A DNA stretch of 64,000 nucleotides from an uncultured Clostridia bacterium (GTDB lineage Bacteria; Bacillota; Clostridia; Oscillospirales; Acutalibacteraceae), in contig CAKMIX010000001.1 in assembly GCA_927362715.1 (NCBI GenBank), positions 62,001 through 126,000 on the forward strand, given 5' to 3'. Of the stretch, positions 7,360-15,882 are shown piece by piece (position 1 is the stretch's first letter; the number at the start of each line of letters is the position of its first letter). Position numbers and translations under genes: made by a program. The notes beneath the pieces are model-generated. The model was not told the DNA's origin. It searched no databases and saw only the letters and a list, made by a program, of their open reading frames with translations.

Positions 7360-8838
7360 TCACAGGATGATGCAGATCAGCCCGTTGCAGCCCTCGTTGA
7401 TGACGCGTTCGAGCGTTTCCTGCAGCTTCATGCGTGCATCGGCGGGCATGTGGTACAGCTTACTGCGAAGCCCCTCGTTGACAAGCTCATTTAAGGATTT
7501 TCCGAATATGTTGGATGCCCAGATCTTTTTCGGATCCTCCTCAAATTCCTTGAGCAGGTATTTCACCAGCTCCTCCGACTGGCTCTCGCTGCCGACGACC
7601 GGAGCGACCTCGGTTTGGATGTTCGCCTTGAGCATATGGATAGACGGTGCGGACGCGGACAGCTTCACGCCGTACCGCCCGCCCTGCTTGACGATCTCAG
7701 GCTCGTCGAGCGTTAATTCATCAATGGTGGGCATGACGATGCCGTAGCCGGTCGCCTCCACCTCATCAAGCGCGGACTTTAAGCGATCATAGGCGCGCTT
7801 GATTTCTGCGAGCGCACACATTTGGGTTACAAGCCCCTGTTCCCCGTCGATCTGCAGCCCTGTTTTTTCGGAAAGCACCTGATAGAACAGGTCGCCGTTC
7901 ATAGTAACGGAGATCCATGCGCTCCCCTGCCCGAGCTGCATACTGCCGACCTTCGCGTCGGTCACATATTCACAGCGTTTGAGTTCCTCCGTCAAGAGCG
8001 CTACATCGCGCACGAGCGTCATGCCCTGCGCCGCAGCGTTGACGCTTGCATACACCGCACTCCGAAGTTTATGATCGGCAGGCAAGGATACGAGCCACGA
8101 AGGCAGGTCGACGGAGATCTCCCGAATCGGGAATTCGAAAAGCACCTGTGTCAGGATCTCCTTGATGTCTGTTTCGGAAAGCTCCAGACAATTGACGGGC
8201 AGCACAGGCACCGCATAGTTTTCGCAAAGCTGTGCGGCGAGCGCCTGCGCACTGTCCGACTGCGGATAGGTGCAGTTGAGCAGGACGATAAACGGCTTGT
8301 GGAGCGCTTTGAGCTCTGAAATGACCCGCGCTTCCGCCTCCTCGTACTCCGCGCGCGGGATGTCGGAAATACTGCCGTCGGTGGTGATGACAAGCCCGAT
8401 GGTCGAGTGCTCGGTGATGACCTTCTGCGTGCCGATCTCCGCCGCTTCCGAAAACGGAATCTCCTGATCCGACCACGGTGTGCGCACCATGCGCGGACCG
8501 TCGCCCTCGATATATCCAAGAGAACTTGGCACGATGTACCCCACACAGTCGATCATGCGCACCGAAAACGATGCGTTATCCGGCAGATGCACCTCCACGG
8601 CGTTTTCGGGGATAAACTTCGGCTCCGTAGTCATGATCGTCCTGCCCGCCGAGGACTGCGGCAGCTCATCGACCGCGCGCGTCTGCGCGGCGCCGTTCTC
8701 TATATTCGGCAGAACGAGCGTATCCATGAACCGTTTGATAAAGGTGGATTTGCCGGTACGCACGGGGCCGACGACACCGATATAGATGTCACCCTGCGTG
8801 CGCTCGGCGATATCCCTGTATATGCTTTGATTTTCCAT
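7360..8838 (-). CDS. spoIVA: Stage IV sporulation protein A, spore-coat ATPase
   Basis: A full-length SpoIVA of 492 residues, the usual size. The N-terminal GTPase-like fold has Walker A GPVRTGKST at residues 24-32, and the C-terminus ends in the conserved NEGCNGLICIIL-type tail that drives membrane association with SpoVM. SpoIVA hydrolyses ATP and polymerises on the forespore outer surface as the base of the coat. AAAGGAGGG precedes the ATG. It follows the SPOCS/LysM gene by 13 bases in the same operon, which fits the known SpoIVA-SipL interaction. A strong terminator follows. Confidence 0.97.
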   Translation of the reverse strand: MENQSIYRDIAERTQGDIYIGVVGPVRTGKSTFIKRFMDTLVLPNIENGAAQTRAVDELPQSSAGRTIMTTEPKFIPENAVEVHLPDNASFSVRMIDCVGYIVPSSLGYIEGDGPRMVRTPWSDQEIPFSEAAEIGTQKVITEHSTIGLVITTDGSISDIPRAEYEEAEARVISELKALHKPFIVLLNCTYPQSDSAQALAAQLCENYAVPVLPVNCLELSETDIKEILTQVLFEFPIREISVDLPSWLVSLPADHKLRSAVYASVNAAAQGMTLVRDVALLTEELKRCEYVTDAKVGSMQLGQGSAWISVTMNGDLFYQVLSEKTGLQIDGEQGLVTQMCALAEIKRAYDRLKSALDEVEATGYGIVMPTIDELTLDEPEIVKQGGRYGVKLSASAPSIHMLKANIQTEVAPVVGSESQSEELVKYLLKEFEEDPKKIWASNIFGKSLNELVNEGLRSKLYHMPADARMKLQETLERVINEGCNGLICIIL

Positions 8839-8851
8839 GTTTGCCCTCCTT

Positions 8852-10384
8852 TTAAACGCTCGGGATCAGCAGCTTGCATTTCGCATCCAGAACTTCGTTT
8901 TGCAAGTCGTTTTCACGCCGGATCGCTTCGGCAGTGGTGTTGTAGCGGCGGGCGATCTCCCAAACGCTTTCACCCGCCTGTGCAAAATAGATCGTCAGTG
9001 CCGCAGCGGTACGGCGTTTCTTTTGTTCTTCATCCACCGAAACCTCAGAAAGGATCTGTATGGAAGCTTCCGAAAAGACCAATGCGGAAACGTCCAGCTC
9101 CACGCGCGCATCCACCTGATCCTCCGCGCCCAAAACAAAGCTCGTGCCCGTAACGGCAATGTGCGTTTCACAGGTCATGTCGGTGCTGCCCGCGGCGACG
9201 GGATGATGATATGCGATGTCAAAGCTGCGCTCGGAATATCCGATCTGCCCGTCCCGGCCGATATACAAAAGCCCTACCGTCACTTTGCCGGTAACACGAA
9301 GTTCGCCCTCCGCAACGCAGGAAGTGCAGTCCAGATCCTTGCAGTGCATATCGAGCACTTCGGCTATGCCGACTCCTGTCGTGTCCAGCGTCCCGCGGCA
9401 AAGGCAGGTATCCGATACACGGTCACAGAGGTTTTGGAAACACACCTGCTGCTGTTGCAGTCTTGTCTCATATTGCGTGGAATATGCGTCGAGCAGTACG
9501 TCTGTCTCGAAATCCGTATATAAAGCGATCTGCGCCGACACGGATACGTTCGCGTCCAGAAGCCGCAGCGCGCCGCTCGCATCGGTTTTGGCGGCGACCT
9601 CCACGCCGCAGACCGTCAAAGCCGTATCCGCTGTGCAGCCCTCTTGCGCACCCTCGATCTCTACAATCTGGCTGATCGGCATGGAATGTTCCATGCGCTC
9701 CAGCCGTTTGCCGTCGCCGTCCGGGATATACAGGGTGCGCAGAACAAGTTCCCCTTTGATAAGCGCTTTGCCCGTGACCAGCTTTACGTCTTCTAACAGC
9801 GCGACCGCCTCACTTCGCACAAGCTGTGCTATAGAAGGCTTTGCAGAACCGAGTTCGAGCGTTTCGCCGAGCGAAAAGATCCGTTCCGTGCAGCCCGCGA
9901 GCGTAGATGCCGCGACGTGCTGTTTGCGCATCTGCACGCCGCCGCCCGAACAATCGCACAAAAGCGCCTGTTCTTCTTTTCCATAGATATGGAAAGCTAC
10001 GGTGATGCTGCCGTGGATATCCATGCGGCGCGGAGAAGCGACACGGCAATTGACGTATGCACATTTTGCGCGCGCGCCCGCACAGCCGTTTTGCGCACCC
10101 GGGCAATCGGCATGTACGGAAAACGGGATGCTTTGCTCAAAACAGCGCATGCCGCCCTCCTCACACAAATACAGCACGCAAAGCTGCGCAGACCCCTCGC
10201 AGCTTACACGGTCCGCAGCATTTTGCACGGCATGGATGCGCGGAGTCAGCGTGCATTTGAGCACACGGACGAGATCCGGGAAATATTCAGGCAGGGTCAC
10301 ATCGCTGTCTATCGGCTGCTCTAATGTGCTTTCAAACAGGCAGCGCCGCCTGGATAAGGCGATTTTTCCGGTTGTAAACTCCAT
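8852..10384 (-). CDS. sipL: SipL-like SPOCS (DUF3794) repeat and LysM spore morphogenesis protein
   Basis: This 510-residue protein has about three SPOCS/DUF3794 modules (roughly residues 10-150, 185-300 and 320-430) followed by one C-terminal LysM domain near 455-510 (AQAGESVWEIARRYNTT). Length and layout match SipL of Clostridioides difficile, which binds SpoIVA through its LysM domain and is needed for coat localisation; SpoVID is the Bacillus analogue. It is upstream of spoIVA in one operon. The ATG has AGGAGAGG five bases upstream. The gene symbol is transferred from architecture and context, not from a search. Confidence 0.85.
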   Translation of the reverse strand: MEFTTGKIALSRRRCLFESTLEQPIDSDVTLPEYFPDLVRVLKCTLTPRIHAVQNAADRVSCEGSAQLCVLYLCEEGGMRCFEQSIPFSVHADCPGAQNGCAGARAKCAYVNCRVASPRRMDIHGSITVAFHIYGKEEQALLCDCSGGGVQMRKQHVAASTLAGCTERIFSLGETLELGSAKPSIAQLVRSEAVALLEDVKLVTGKALIKGELVLRTLYIPDGDGKRLERMEHSMPISQIVEIEGAQEGCTADTALTVCGVEVAAKTDASGALRLLDANVSVSAQIALYTDFETDVLLDAYSTQYETRLQQQQVCFQNLCDRVSDTCLCRGTLDTTGVGIAEVLDMHCKDLDCTSCVAEGELRVTGKVTVGLLYIGRDGQIGYSERSFDIAYHHPVAAGSTDMTCETHIAVTGTSFVLGAEDQVDARVELDVSALVFSEASIQILSEVSVDEEQKKRRTAAALTIYFAQAGESVWEIARRYNTTAEAIRRENDLQNEVLDAKCKLLIPSV

Positions 10385-10472
10385 TTCGACCTCTCCTCAT
10401 AGGTTTATTCAAAAAATAGATATTCAAATCCTGTCCGCATTATGCCTATCCGCGTAAACGTGCAAAATGCAG

Positions 10473-10501
10473 TTGCATGTTTTCTGCGGCTTTGCTATAA
10501 T
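10473..10501 (+). promoter_or_regulatory. Sigma-A promoter of the permease gene
   Basis: TTGCAT (10473-10478), 17 bases, TATAAT (10496-10501). Expected initiation near 10508 leaves almost no leader before ATG 10513, which supports the TTG start at 10555. Confidence 0.85.
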
Positions 10502-10554
10502 ACTTGTAAATCATGCAAACCGCTTTACGCGGTTTATGTGGGGAGGAATCGAAT

Positions 10555-11874
10555 TTGATACCCGCACTGGTTCTGTTTATCATCACCTACGTTCTGATGC
10601 TGGCACTCCAGAAGTACCGCCCGTGGATCGCCTTGAGCTCCGCCGTGATTTTCATCATCATGGGCTATGCCGGGCTTTTCGAGATGGATATCCTCTCGGC
10701 GCTCGGCGCGGTGGATTACAACGTGCTTTTGATGATCGGCGGCACGATGGGGATCGTGAGCCTGTTCGTTGAAAGTAAAATGCCCGCAAGGCTTGCGGAG
10801 GTGCTCATCTCCAAGGTGCCGGATGTCAAATGGGCGGTCACGGCGCTCGCGCTGTTTGCAGGCATCATCAGTGCGTTCGTCGATAACGTCGCTACGGTAC
10901 TGATGGTCGCGCCCATCGGGCTTGCCATTTCGCGCAAACTGAAGATCTCGCCCGTGCCTGTACTGATCGCCATTGCCGTCTCCTCGAATCTCCAGGGTGC
11001 GGCGACGCTTGTGGGCGATACGACGAGCATCCTTTTGGGCGGCTACGCCGATATGACCTTCTTGGACTTCTTCTGGATGCAGGGCAAGCCCGGTATTTTC
11101 TGGGGTGTGGAGCTCGGGGCGCTCGTTTCCATGTTCGTGCTACTGATCCTGTTCCGCAAGGAAACACAAAAGGTCGATGCCAAGGTCGAAACCAAGGTGA
11201 CGGACTATTTCCCCACCGTCTTGATGCTGGGGACCGTCCTGCTTTTGATCCTCGCCTCGTTCCTGCCCGAGCCTGACGGCGGCGCGCTCCTTACGCTCTA
11301 CAACCTGCGCAGCGGGCTGATCTGCTTTGTGCTTTGCGTCGTGGGCGTCGTGCGCGCATGCATCCGCAAAAAAGGCGCGGCACCTGTCAAGGCAGTGCTC
11401 AAAGAGCTCGACACCGACACCCTGCTTTTGTTGTTTGGCCTGTTTATGGTCATTGAGGGCATCCGTTCGGCGGGCGTCATTGACGCGGCGGCGAACCTGT
11501 TCTACACCGTTTCGGGCGACAACCCGTTCTTGCTGTATACGCTTATTGTCTTTGCCTCGGTGATCCTTTCCGCATTCATCGACAACATCCCCTATGTTGC
11601 GACCATGCTGCCGGTCGTACAGGGCATTGCCGCGCTGATGAACGGCGGCGCGGGCATGGCGCCTTACGTCTTCTATTTCGGGCTGCTCACGGGCGCAACG
11701 CTCGGCGGCAACCTGACGCCCATCGGCGCATCGGCCAACATTGCGGCGATCGGTATCCTGCGCAAAAACGGCGAAACGGTGCGCACACGGGATTTCCTGC
11801 GCATCGGCATCCCATTTACGCTCTCCGCCGTGCTTGCGGGATATATTTACATCTGGCTCGTGTGGGGACCGTAA
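10555..11874 (+). CDS. ArsB/NhaD-type (SLC13-like) ion transporter
   Basis: A 439-residue membrane protein of the ion-transporter superfamily. It shows about ten to twelve hydrophobic segments and two inverted-repeat signatures, SAFVDNVATVLMVAP in the first half and SAFIDNIPYVATMLP in the second, followed by GATLGGNLTPIGASAN. These repeats are typical of ArsB, NhaD and CitMHS-like permeases. Substrate could be Na+/H+, an anion or a dicarboxylate. TTG 10555 is chosen because GGGGAGG lies eight bases upstream and the promoter ends just before the alternative ATG 10513. Confidence 0.85.
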   Translation: MIPALVLFIITYVLMLALQKYRPWIALSSAVIFIIMGYAGLFEMDILSALGAVDYNVLLMIGGTMGIVSLFVESKMPARLAEVLISKVPDVKWAVTALALFAGIISAFVDNVATVLMVAPIGLAISRKLKISPVPVLIAIAVSSNLQGAATLVGDTTSILLGGYADMTFLDFFWMQGKPGIFWGVELGALVSMFVLLILFRKETQKVDAKVETKVTDYFPTVLMLGTVLLLILASFLPEPDGGALLTLYNLRSGLICFVLCVVGVVRACIRKKGAAPVKAVLKELDTDTLLLLFGLFMVIEGIRSAGVIDAAANLFYTVSGDNPFLLYTLIVFASVILSAFIDNIPYVATMLPVVQGIAALMNGGAGMAPYVFYFGLLTGATLGGNLTPIGASANIAAIGILRKNGETVRTRDFLRIGIPFTLSAVLAGYIYIWLVWGP

Positions 11875-11895
11875 AAACATCCGAATATGACAATA

Positions 11896-11930
11896 GCCGC
11901 TTTTCCAAGGAACGGAAAAGCGGCCGTTTT
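11896..11930. terminator. Terminator between permease and araD
   Basis: An 11-bp stem (11896-11906 with 11914-11924) is followed by GTTTTCTT on the plus strand. It separates two convergent transcription units and may stop both; the minus-strand T run is weak. Confidence 0.85.
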
Positions 11931-11941
11931 CTTATACAAAA

Positions 11942-12643
11942 TTATTTTTGCTTTTTCTGCCCGTAGTAGGCGTTTTTGCCGTGCTTGCGCAGGAAGTGCT
12001 TGTCAAGAAGCTCTTGCTGCATCGGCGGCAAGGCCGCATCCAGTGCCAAGTTGTGCCACGCCATGAACGCGACCTCTTCGAGCACGACGGCATTGTGTAC
12101 CGCCTCGTTCGCATCCTTGCCCCAGCAAAACGGGCCGTGGCTGTGCACTAAAACGGCGGGGGCGCTGTCGGGGTCGAGGTGCCGGAACCGCTCGACGATC
12201 ACATTCCCTGTTTCCAGCTCGTAACGGCCGCCGATCTCCTCCGCGGTCATCCGGCGCGTGCAGGGGATCTCGCCGTAGAAATAATCGCCGTGCGTTGTGC
12301 CGAGCGCGGGGACGCCGCGCCCTGCCTGTGCAAAAATCGTAGCCCAGCGCGAGTGTGTATGCACCACGCCGCCGATATTTTGGAACTCGCGGTACAAGAC
12401 AAGGTGCGTATCCGTGTCGGAGGAAGGATTCAAATCCCCCTCCACGGTTTTTCCCGTTTCAAGATCGACCACGACCAAATCCGAAGGTTTCAGCGCGTCG
12501 TATTCCACACCGGAGGGCTTGATGACCATCAAGCCCTTTTGCCGGTCTATGCCCGACACATTGCCCCATGTAAACGTCACAAGGTTGTGTTTGGGAAGCC
12601 GGAGGTTCGCTTCCCAAACTGCTTGTTTTAAATCTTCCAGCAT
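11942..12643 (-). CDS. araD: L-ribulose-5-phosphate 4-epimerase
   Basis: A 233-residue class II aldolase-fold enzyme converting L-ribulose 5-phosphate to D-xylulose 5-phosphate, the last step of arabinose entry to the pentose phosphate pathway. The zinc-ligand histidines are visible in [14 protein letters not shown] and in [12 protein letters not shown], and GTTHGDYF is also conserved. The length is normal for AraD. It follows araA by ten bases, with GAGGA before the ATG, as the final gene of the arabinose operon. Confidence 0.95.
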   Translation of the reverse strand: MLEDLKQAVWEANLRLPKHNLVTFTWGNVSGIDRQKGLMVIKPSGVEYDALKPSDLVVVDLETGKTVEGDLNPSSDTDTHLVLYREFQNIGGVVHTHSRWATIFAQAGRGVPALGTTHGDYFYGEIPCTRRMTAEEIGGRYELETGNVIVERFRHLDPDSAPAVLVHSHGPFCWGKDANEAVHNAVVLEEVAFMAWHNLALDAALPPMQQELLDKHFLRKHGKNAYYGQKKQK

Positions 12644-12653
12644 CCGTTTTTCC

Positions 12654-14132
12654 TCACTTCAGCTTCCACGCAAGGTCGGCTAAGAACAGGTCTTTTTCAA
12701 GCTGCTCGACCGTGGTGCCTTTGCCGATATGCACAAACTCGATGTCCATCATCCGTGCCCAGTCGCGCATCTGCTCGGCGGTCACGTCGTGGCTCAGCAC
12801 CGTGTGGTGCGCGCCGCCTGCCGTGATCCAGCATTCCAAGCCCGTTTCAAGGTCGGGATACGCTTTCCACATAACGCGCGCGACAGGGAGGTTCGGCATT
12901 TCCATGATCGGCTTGACGCATTCAATGTCCTGGCAAATGAGCCGCAGTCTGCCGCCCATGTCCACAAGGCTCACAACGATCGCCTTGCCCGCTTTGCCCT
13001 CAAACACGAGGCGCGCGGGATCTTTTTCGTTCATGCCGATGCCGAGGTGGTGCGTTTCAATGCGCGGCCGCCCTTCGGCAAGCGTCGGGCAGACCTCAAG
13101 CATGTGCGCGCCGAGGCTGTATTTCTGCCCCTCGGCAAGGTGGTAGGTATAATCTTCCATAAAGCCCGTGCCGCCGGTTTGACCCTCGCTCATGGCTTTG
13201 AGGATCGCGGTCATGGCGGCGACCTTCCAGTCACCCTCGCCGCCGTAGCCGTAACCGAGCGCCATTAAATGCTGGCTGGCAAGACCGGGAAGCTGCTCCA
13301 TACCGTAAAGATCCTGAAATGTGTTGGAAAACGCTTTGCAGCCCTCGCGGTCGAGCATACGGCGAATGGCGATTTCCTCTTTTGCCTGATACCGGATAGC
13401 GTCGATATTTTCCGTCGCTACATCGTAGCTTTCGGTATATTCGGCTACGAGCGCGTCGATCTCTGCCTCGGTAACTTTTCCCATTTCCGTGACAAGGTCG
13501 CCCACCGCCCAGGTGTTGACCTGCCAGCCGAGCTTTGCCTGCACCTCGACCTTGTCGCCCTCGGTCACGGCGACCTCGCGCATGTTGTCGCCGAAGCGCA
13601 TAACCTTGAGACTCTTGCTGACCGCCACGCCCACGGCGGCGCGCATCCAACTGCCTAAGCGCTCACGCACGGCGGGCTCCTGCCAATGCCCTGCAATCAC
13701 TTTTCGCGGCATACGAAGCCGCGCGGCAATAAACCCATGCTCGCGGTCACCGTGCGCCGCCTGGTTGAGATTCATAAAGTCCATGTCGATCTCTTCGTTG
13801 GGGATCTCGCGGTTGTACTGCGTCGCAAAATGGCAGTATGGCTTTTGCAGATCCACAAAGCCGTTGATCCACATTTTAGAGGGACTGAACGTGTGGCACC
13901 AGGTGATGATACCCGCGCACTGCGGGTCATAATTCGCCTCGCGCACGATGTTGGCGATCTCCTCATTCGTTTTTGCCGTGACCTTATACACGATCTTGCA
14001 CGGCAAAACGCCCGATGCGTTGAGCTCATCCGTCATTTCCCGCGCACGGCGGTCCACGATCTCGAGCACCTCGTCGCCGTACAGGAACTGGCTGCCCACC
14101 ACGAACCAGAATTGATAGTCTTTCATATGCAT
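12654..14132 (-). CDS. araA: L-arabinose isomerase
   Basis: A 492-residue enzyme that interconverts L-arabinose and L-ribulose. It begins with the diagnostic [12 protein letters not shown], has [16 protein letters not shown] near residue 95, and retains the manganese-binding glutamates (GFMEDYTYH region) and the C-terminal [13 protein letters not shown]. Length is typical (about 490-500). The ATG at 14132 has GAGGTG at proper spacing. It lies between the FGGY kinase and araD, completing a kinase-isomerase-epimerase set. Confidence 0.97.
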   Translation of the reverse strand: MHMKDYQFWFVVGSQFLYGDEVLEIVDRRAREMTDELNASGVLPCKIVYKVTAKTNEEIANIVREANYDPQCAGIITWCHTFSPSKMWINGFVDLQKPYCHFATQYNREIPNEEIDMDFMNLNQAAHGDREHGFIAARLRMPRKVIAGHWQEPAVRERLGSWMRAAVGVAVSKSLKVMRFGDNMREVAVTEGDKVEVQAKLGWQVNTWAVGDLVTEMGKVTEAEIDALVAEYTESYDVATENIDAIRYQAKEEIAIRRMLDREGCKAFSNTFQDLYGMEQLPGLASQHLMALGYGYGGEGDWKVAAMTAILKAMSEGQTGGTGFMEDYTYHLAEGQKYSLGAHMLEVCPTLAEGRPRIETHHLGIGMNEKDPARLVFEGKAGKAIVVSLVDMGGRLRLICQDIECVKPIMEMPNLPVARVMWKAYPDLETGLECWITAGGAHHTVLSHDVTAEQMRDWARMMDIEFVHIGKGTTVEQLEKDLFLADLAWKLK

Positions 14133-14160
14133 AGTATCACCTCAAAAGTTATATATAGAT

Positions 14161-15768
14161 TTATTCGCCTTGTGCCCAAGCTGCCGCCGCCTTTTCGACG
14201 GGCAGCGCCGCCTTGTAGCTTTTTAGAAATTTGTTGAAGCCCGCTTCGTCGCGCGCGTCGGGCTGCAGGGTACTTCCTGCGTTTCCCCCGAACACACGGT
14301 TTTGTAAGAATTCCTCCAGCGTTTCGCCCGCCTGCTTTTGCATCGCAAACGCCGCAAGCAGCGCCGCGCCCCAAGCGCCGCCCTCCCCTGCGGTGGAAAG
14401 CACGGTGACGGGTGTGTGCAGCGCACCCGCAAGTAATTTCTGCCCGACCTCGGGCGTTTTAAAAAGCCCCCCGTGCCCGCAAAGGCGCGTGAGCGTCAGA
14501 TTTTCTTTGTCAAACAGAATATCCATGCCGATACGCAGCGTGGCAAGGGCGGAATAGATCTGCGCGCGCATGAAATTCCCAAGCTTAAGGCGGTCGCCCG
14601 CAGAGCGCAGGAACATCGGACATCCGGAATCTAAGCCGGTGACCGGTTCGCCCGCAAAGTAATTGAAATTCACAAGCCCGCCGCAGTCCGCATCCGCTTG
14701 CAGTGCGCTTTGATACAGCATATCGTAGAGCTTCGATTTGGGGAGGTCAGTACCGGCTGTGCTAAGCACTTCCCCGAACAGCCGCACCCAGGCGTCAAGA
14801 TCCGAAGTGCAGGTGTTGCAGTGCACCATGGCGACAGGCTTGCCCGCGGGCGTGGTCACCATGTCGATCTCCGTATAGGCGCGCGACAGCGCGTGCGGCA
14901 GCACCGCCATGGCAAAGATCGAAGTCCCCGCCGAGACGTTCCCTGTACCTACCGAGACGCTGTTCGTCGCGACCATGCCCGTGCCGGCGTCGCCCTCCGG
15001 CGGGCAGCACAGTGCTCCGGCCTGCAAATCCCCCGTAGGGTCAAGCCAGCGCGCGCCGGATTCGGTCAGCCGCCCTGCCGCCTCCCCTGCAGAAAGCACT
15101 TGCGGAAGTAAGGCATGCAACGGCTTGGAAAGCCCCATACCGCGCGCCCTTTCGTCGAATTTTTCGAGCATCGAGCGTTCGTAATCCCCTGTTTCGCTGT
15201 CAATGGGGAACATCCCCGACGCTTCACCTATACCGACGACACGTTCACCCGTCAGGCACTCGTGCACATAGCCCGCAAGCGTATCGATGTGGTCAAGCGA
15301 CGCGATATGCGGTTCCTTTTCCAAAAGCGCGTGGTACAGATGCGCCACACTCCAGCGCTGCGGGATGTTAAAGTCAAACAGCGCGCTCAGTTCCGAGGCG
15401 GCACGCTCGGTAAAGGTGTTGCGCCAGGTGCGAAACGGCACGAGGAGCTTGCCTGCCTGATCGAACGCCAGATACCCGTGCATCATGGCGGATACGCCGA
15501 CGGCACCGATCTTTTGCAGCGGCACGCCGTATTTTTCCGTCACATCACGAGCGAGCGCGGCAAAGCATGCCTGCATGCCGGTGTGTATTTCATCCAGCGA
15601 ATATGTCCAAACGCCGTCGAGCAGGGTATTTTCCCAATCGTGCGCGCCTGATGCGAGCGACGCAAAATCCTCGCCGATGAGCACGGCTTTGATGCGCGTG
15701 GAGCCAAGCTCGATACCAAGCGCCGTTTTGCCGTTTACAACGGCGGCTTTTGCGGATACCGGATCCAT
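14161..15768 (-). CDS. FGGY-family carbohydrate kinase, probable L-ribulokinase
   Basis: This 535-residue sugar kinase has the actin-like ATPase phosphate-1 motif GIELGSTRIKAVLI near the N-terminus and GHGGLFKTPEVGQ plus STAGEGGAWGAALLAA in the C-terminal domain. In an operon with araA and araD it should phosphorylate L-ribulose. It is not the classic AraB type by sequence feel but the xylulokinase-like type often found with araA/araD in Clostridia. ATG 15768 is preceded by GGAGGG at six bases; the longer reading frame to 15879 lacks a ribosome-binding site. Confidence 0.85.
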   Translation of the reverse strand: MDPVSAKAAVVNGKTALGIELGSTRIKAVLIGEDFASLASGAHDWENTLLDGVWTYSLDEIHTGMQACFAALARDVTEKYGVPLQKIGAVGVSAMMHGYLAFDQAGKLLVPFRTWRNTFTERAASELSALFDFNIPQRWSVAHLYHALLEKEPHIASLDHIDTLAGYVHECLTGERVVGIGEASGMFPIDSETGDYERSMLEKFDERARGMGLSKPLHALLPQVLSAGEAAGRLTESGARWLDPTGDLQAGALCCPPEGDAGTGMVATNSVSVGTGNVSAGTSIFAMAVLPHALSRAYTEIDMVTTPAGKPVAMVHCNTCTSDLDAWVRLFGEVLSTAGTDLPKSKLYDMLYQSALQADADCGGLVNFNYFAGEPVTGLDSGCPMFLRSAGDRLKLGNFMRAQIYSALATLRIGMDILFDKENLTLTRLCGHGGLFKTPEVGQKLLAGALHTPVTVLSTAGEGGAWGAALLAAFAMQKQAGETLEEFLQNRVFGGNAGSTLQPDARDEAGFNKFLKSYKAALPVEKAAAAWAQGE

Positions 15769-15882
15769 TTTGTTCCCTCCAAAGGGCGAAACGCCGTCCA
15801 AAAATTTTATGGTAATAAGATACCGCATCCCGCGCAAAAACACAAGCGGAATTTGCGCGAAATGCGGCAGATGTCGCAAAAA

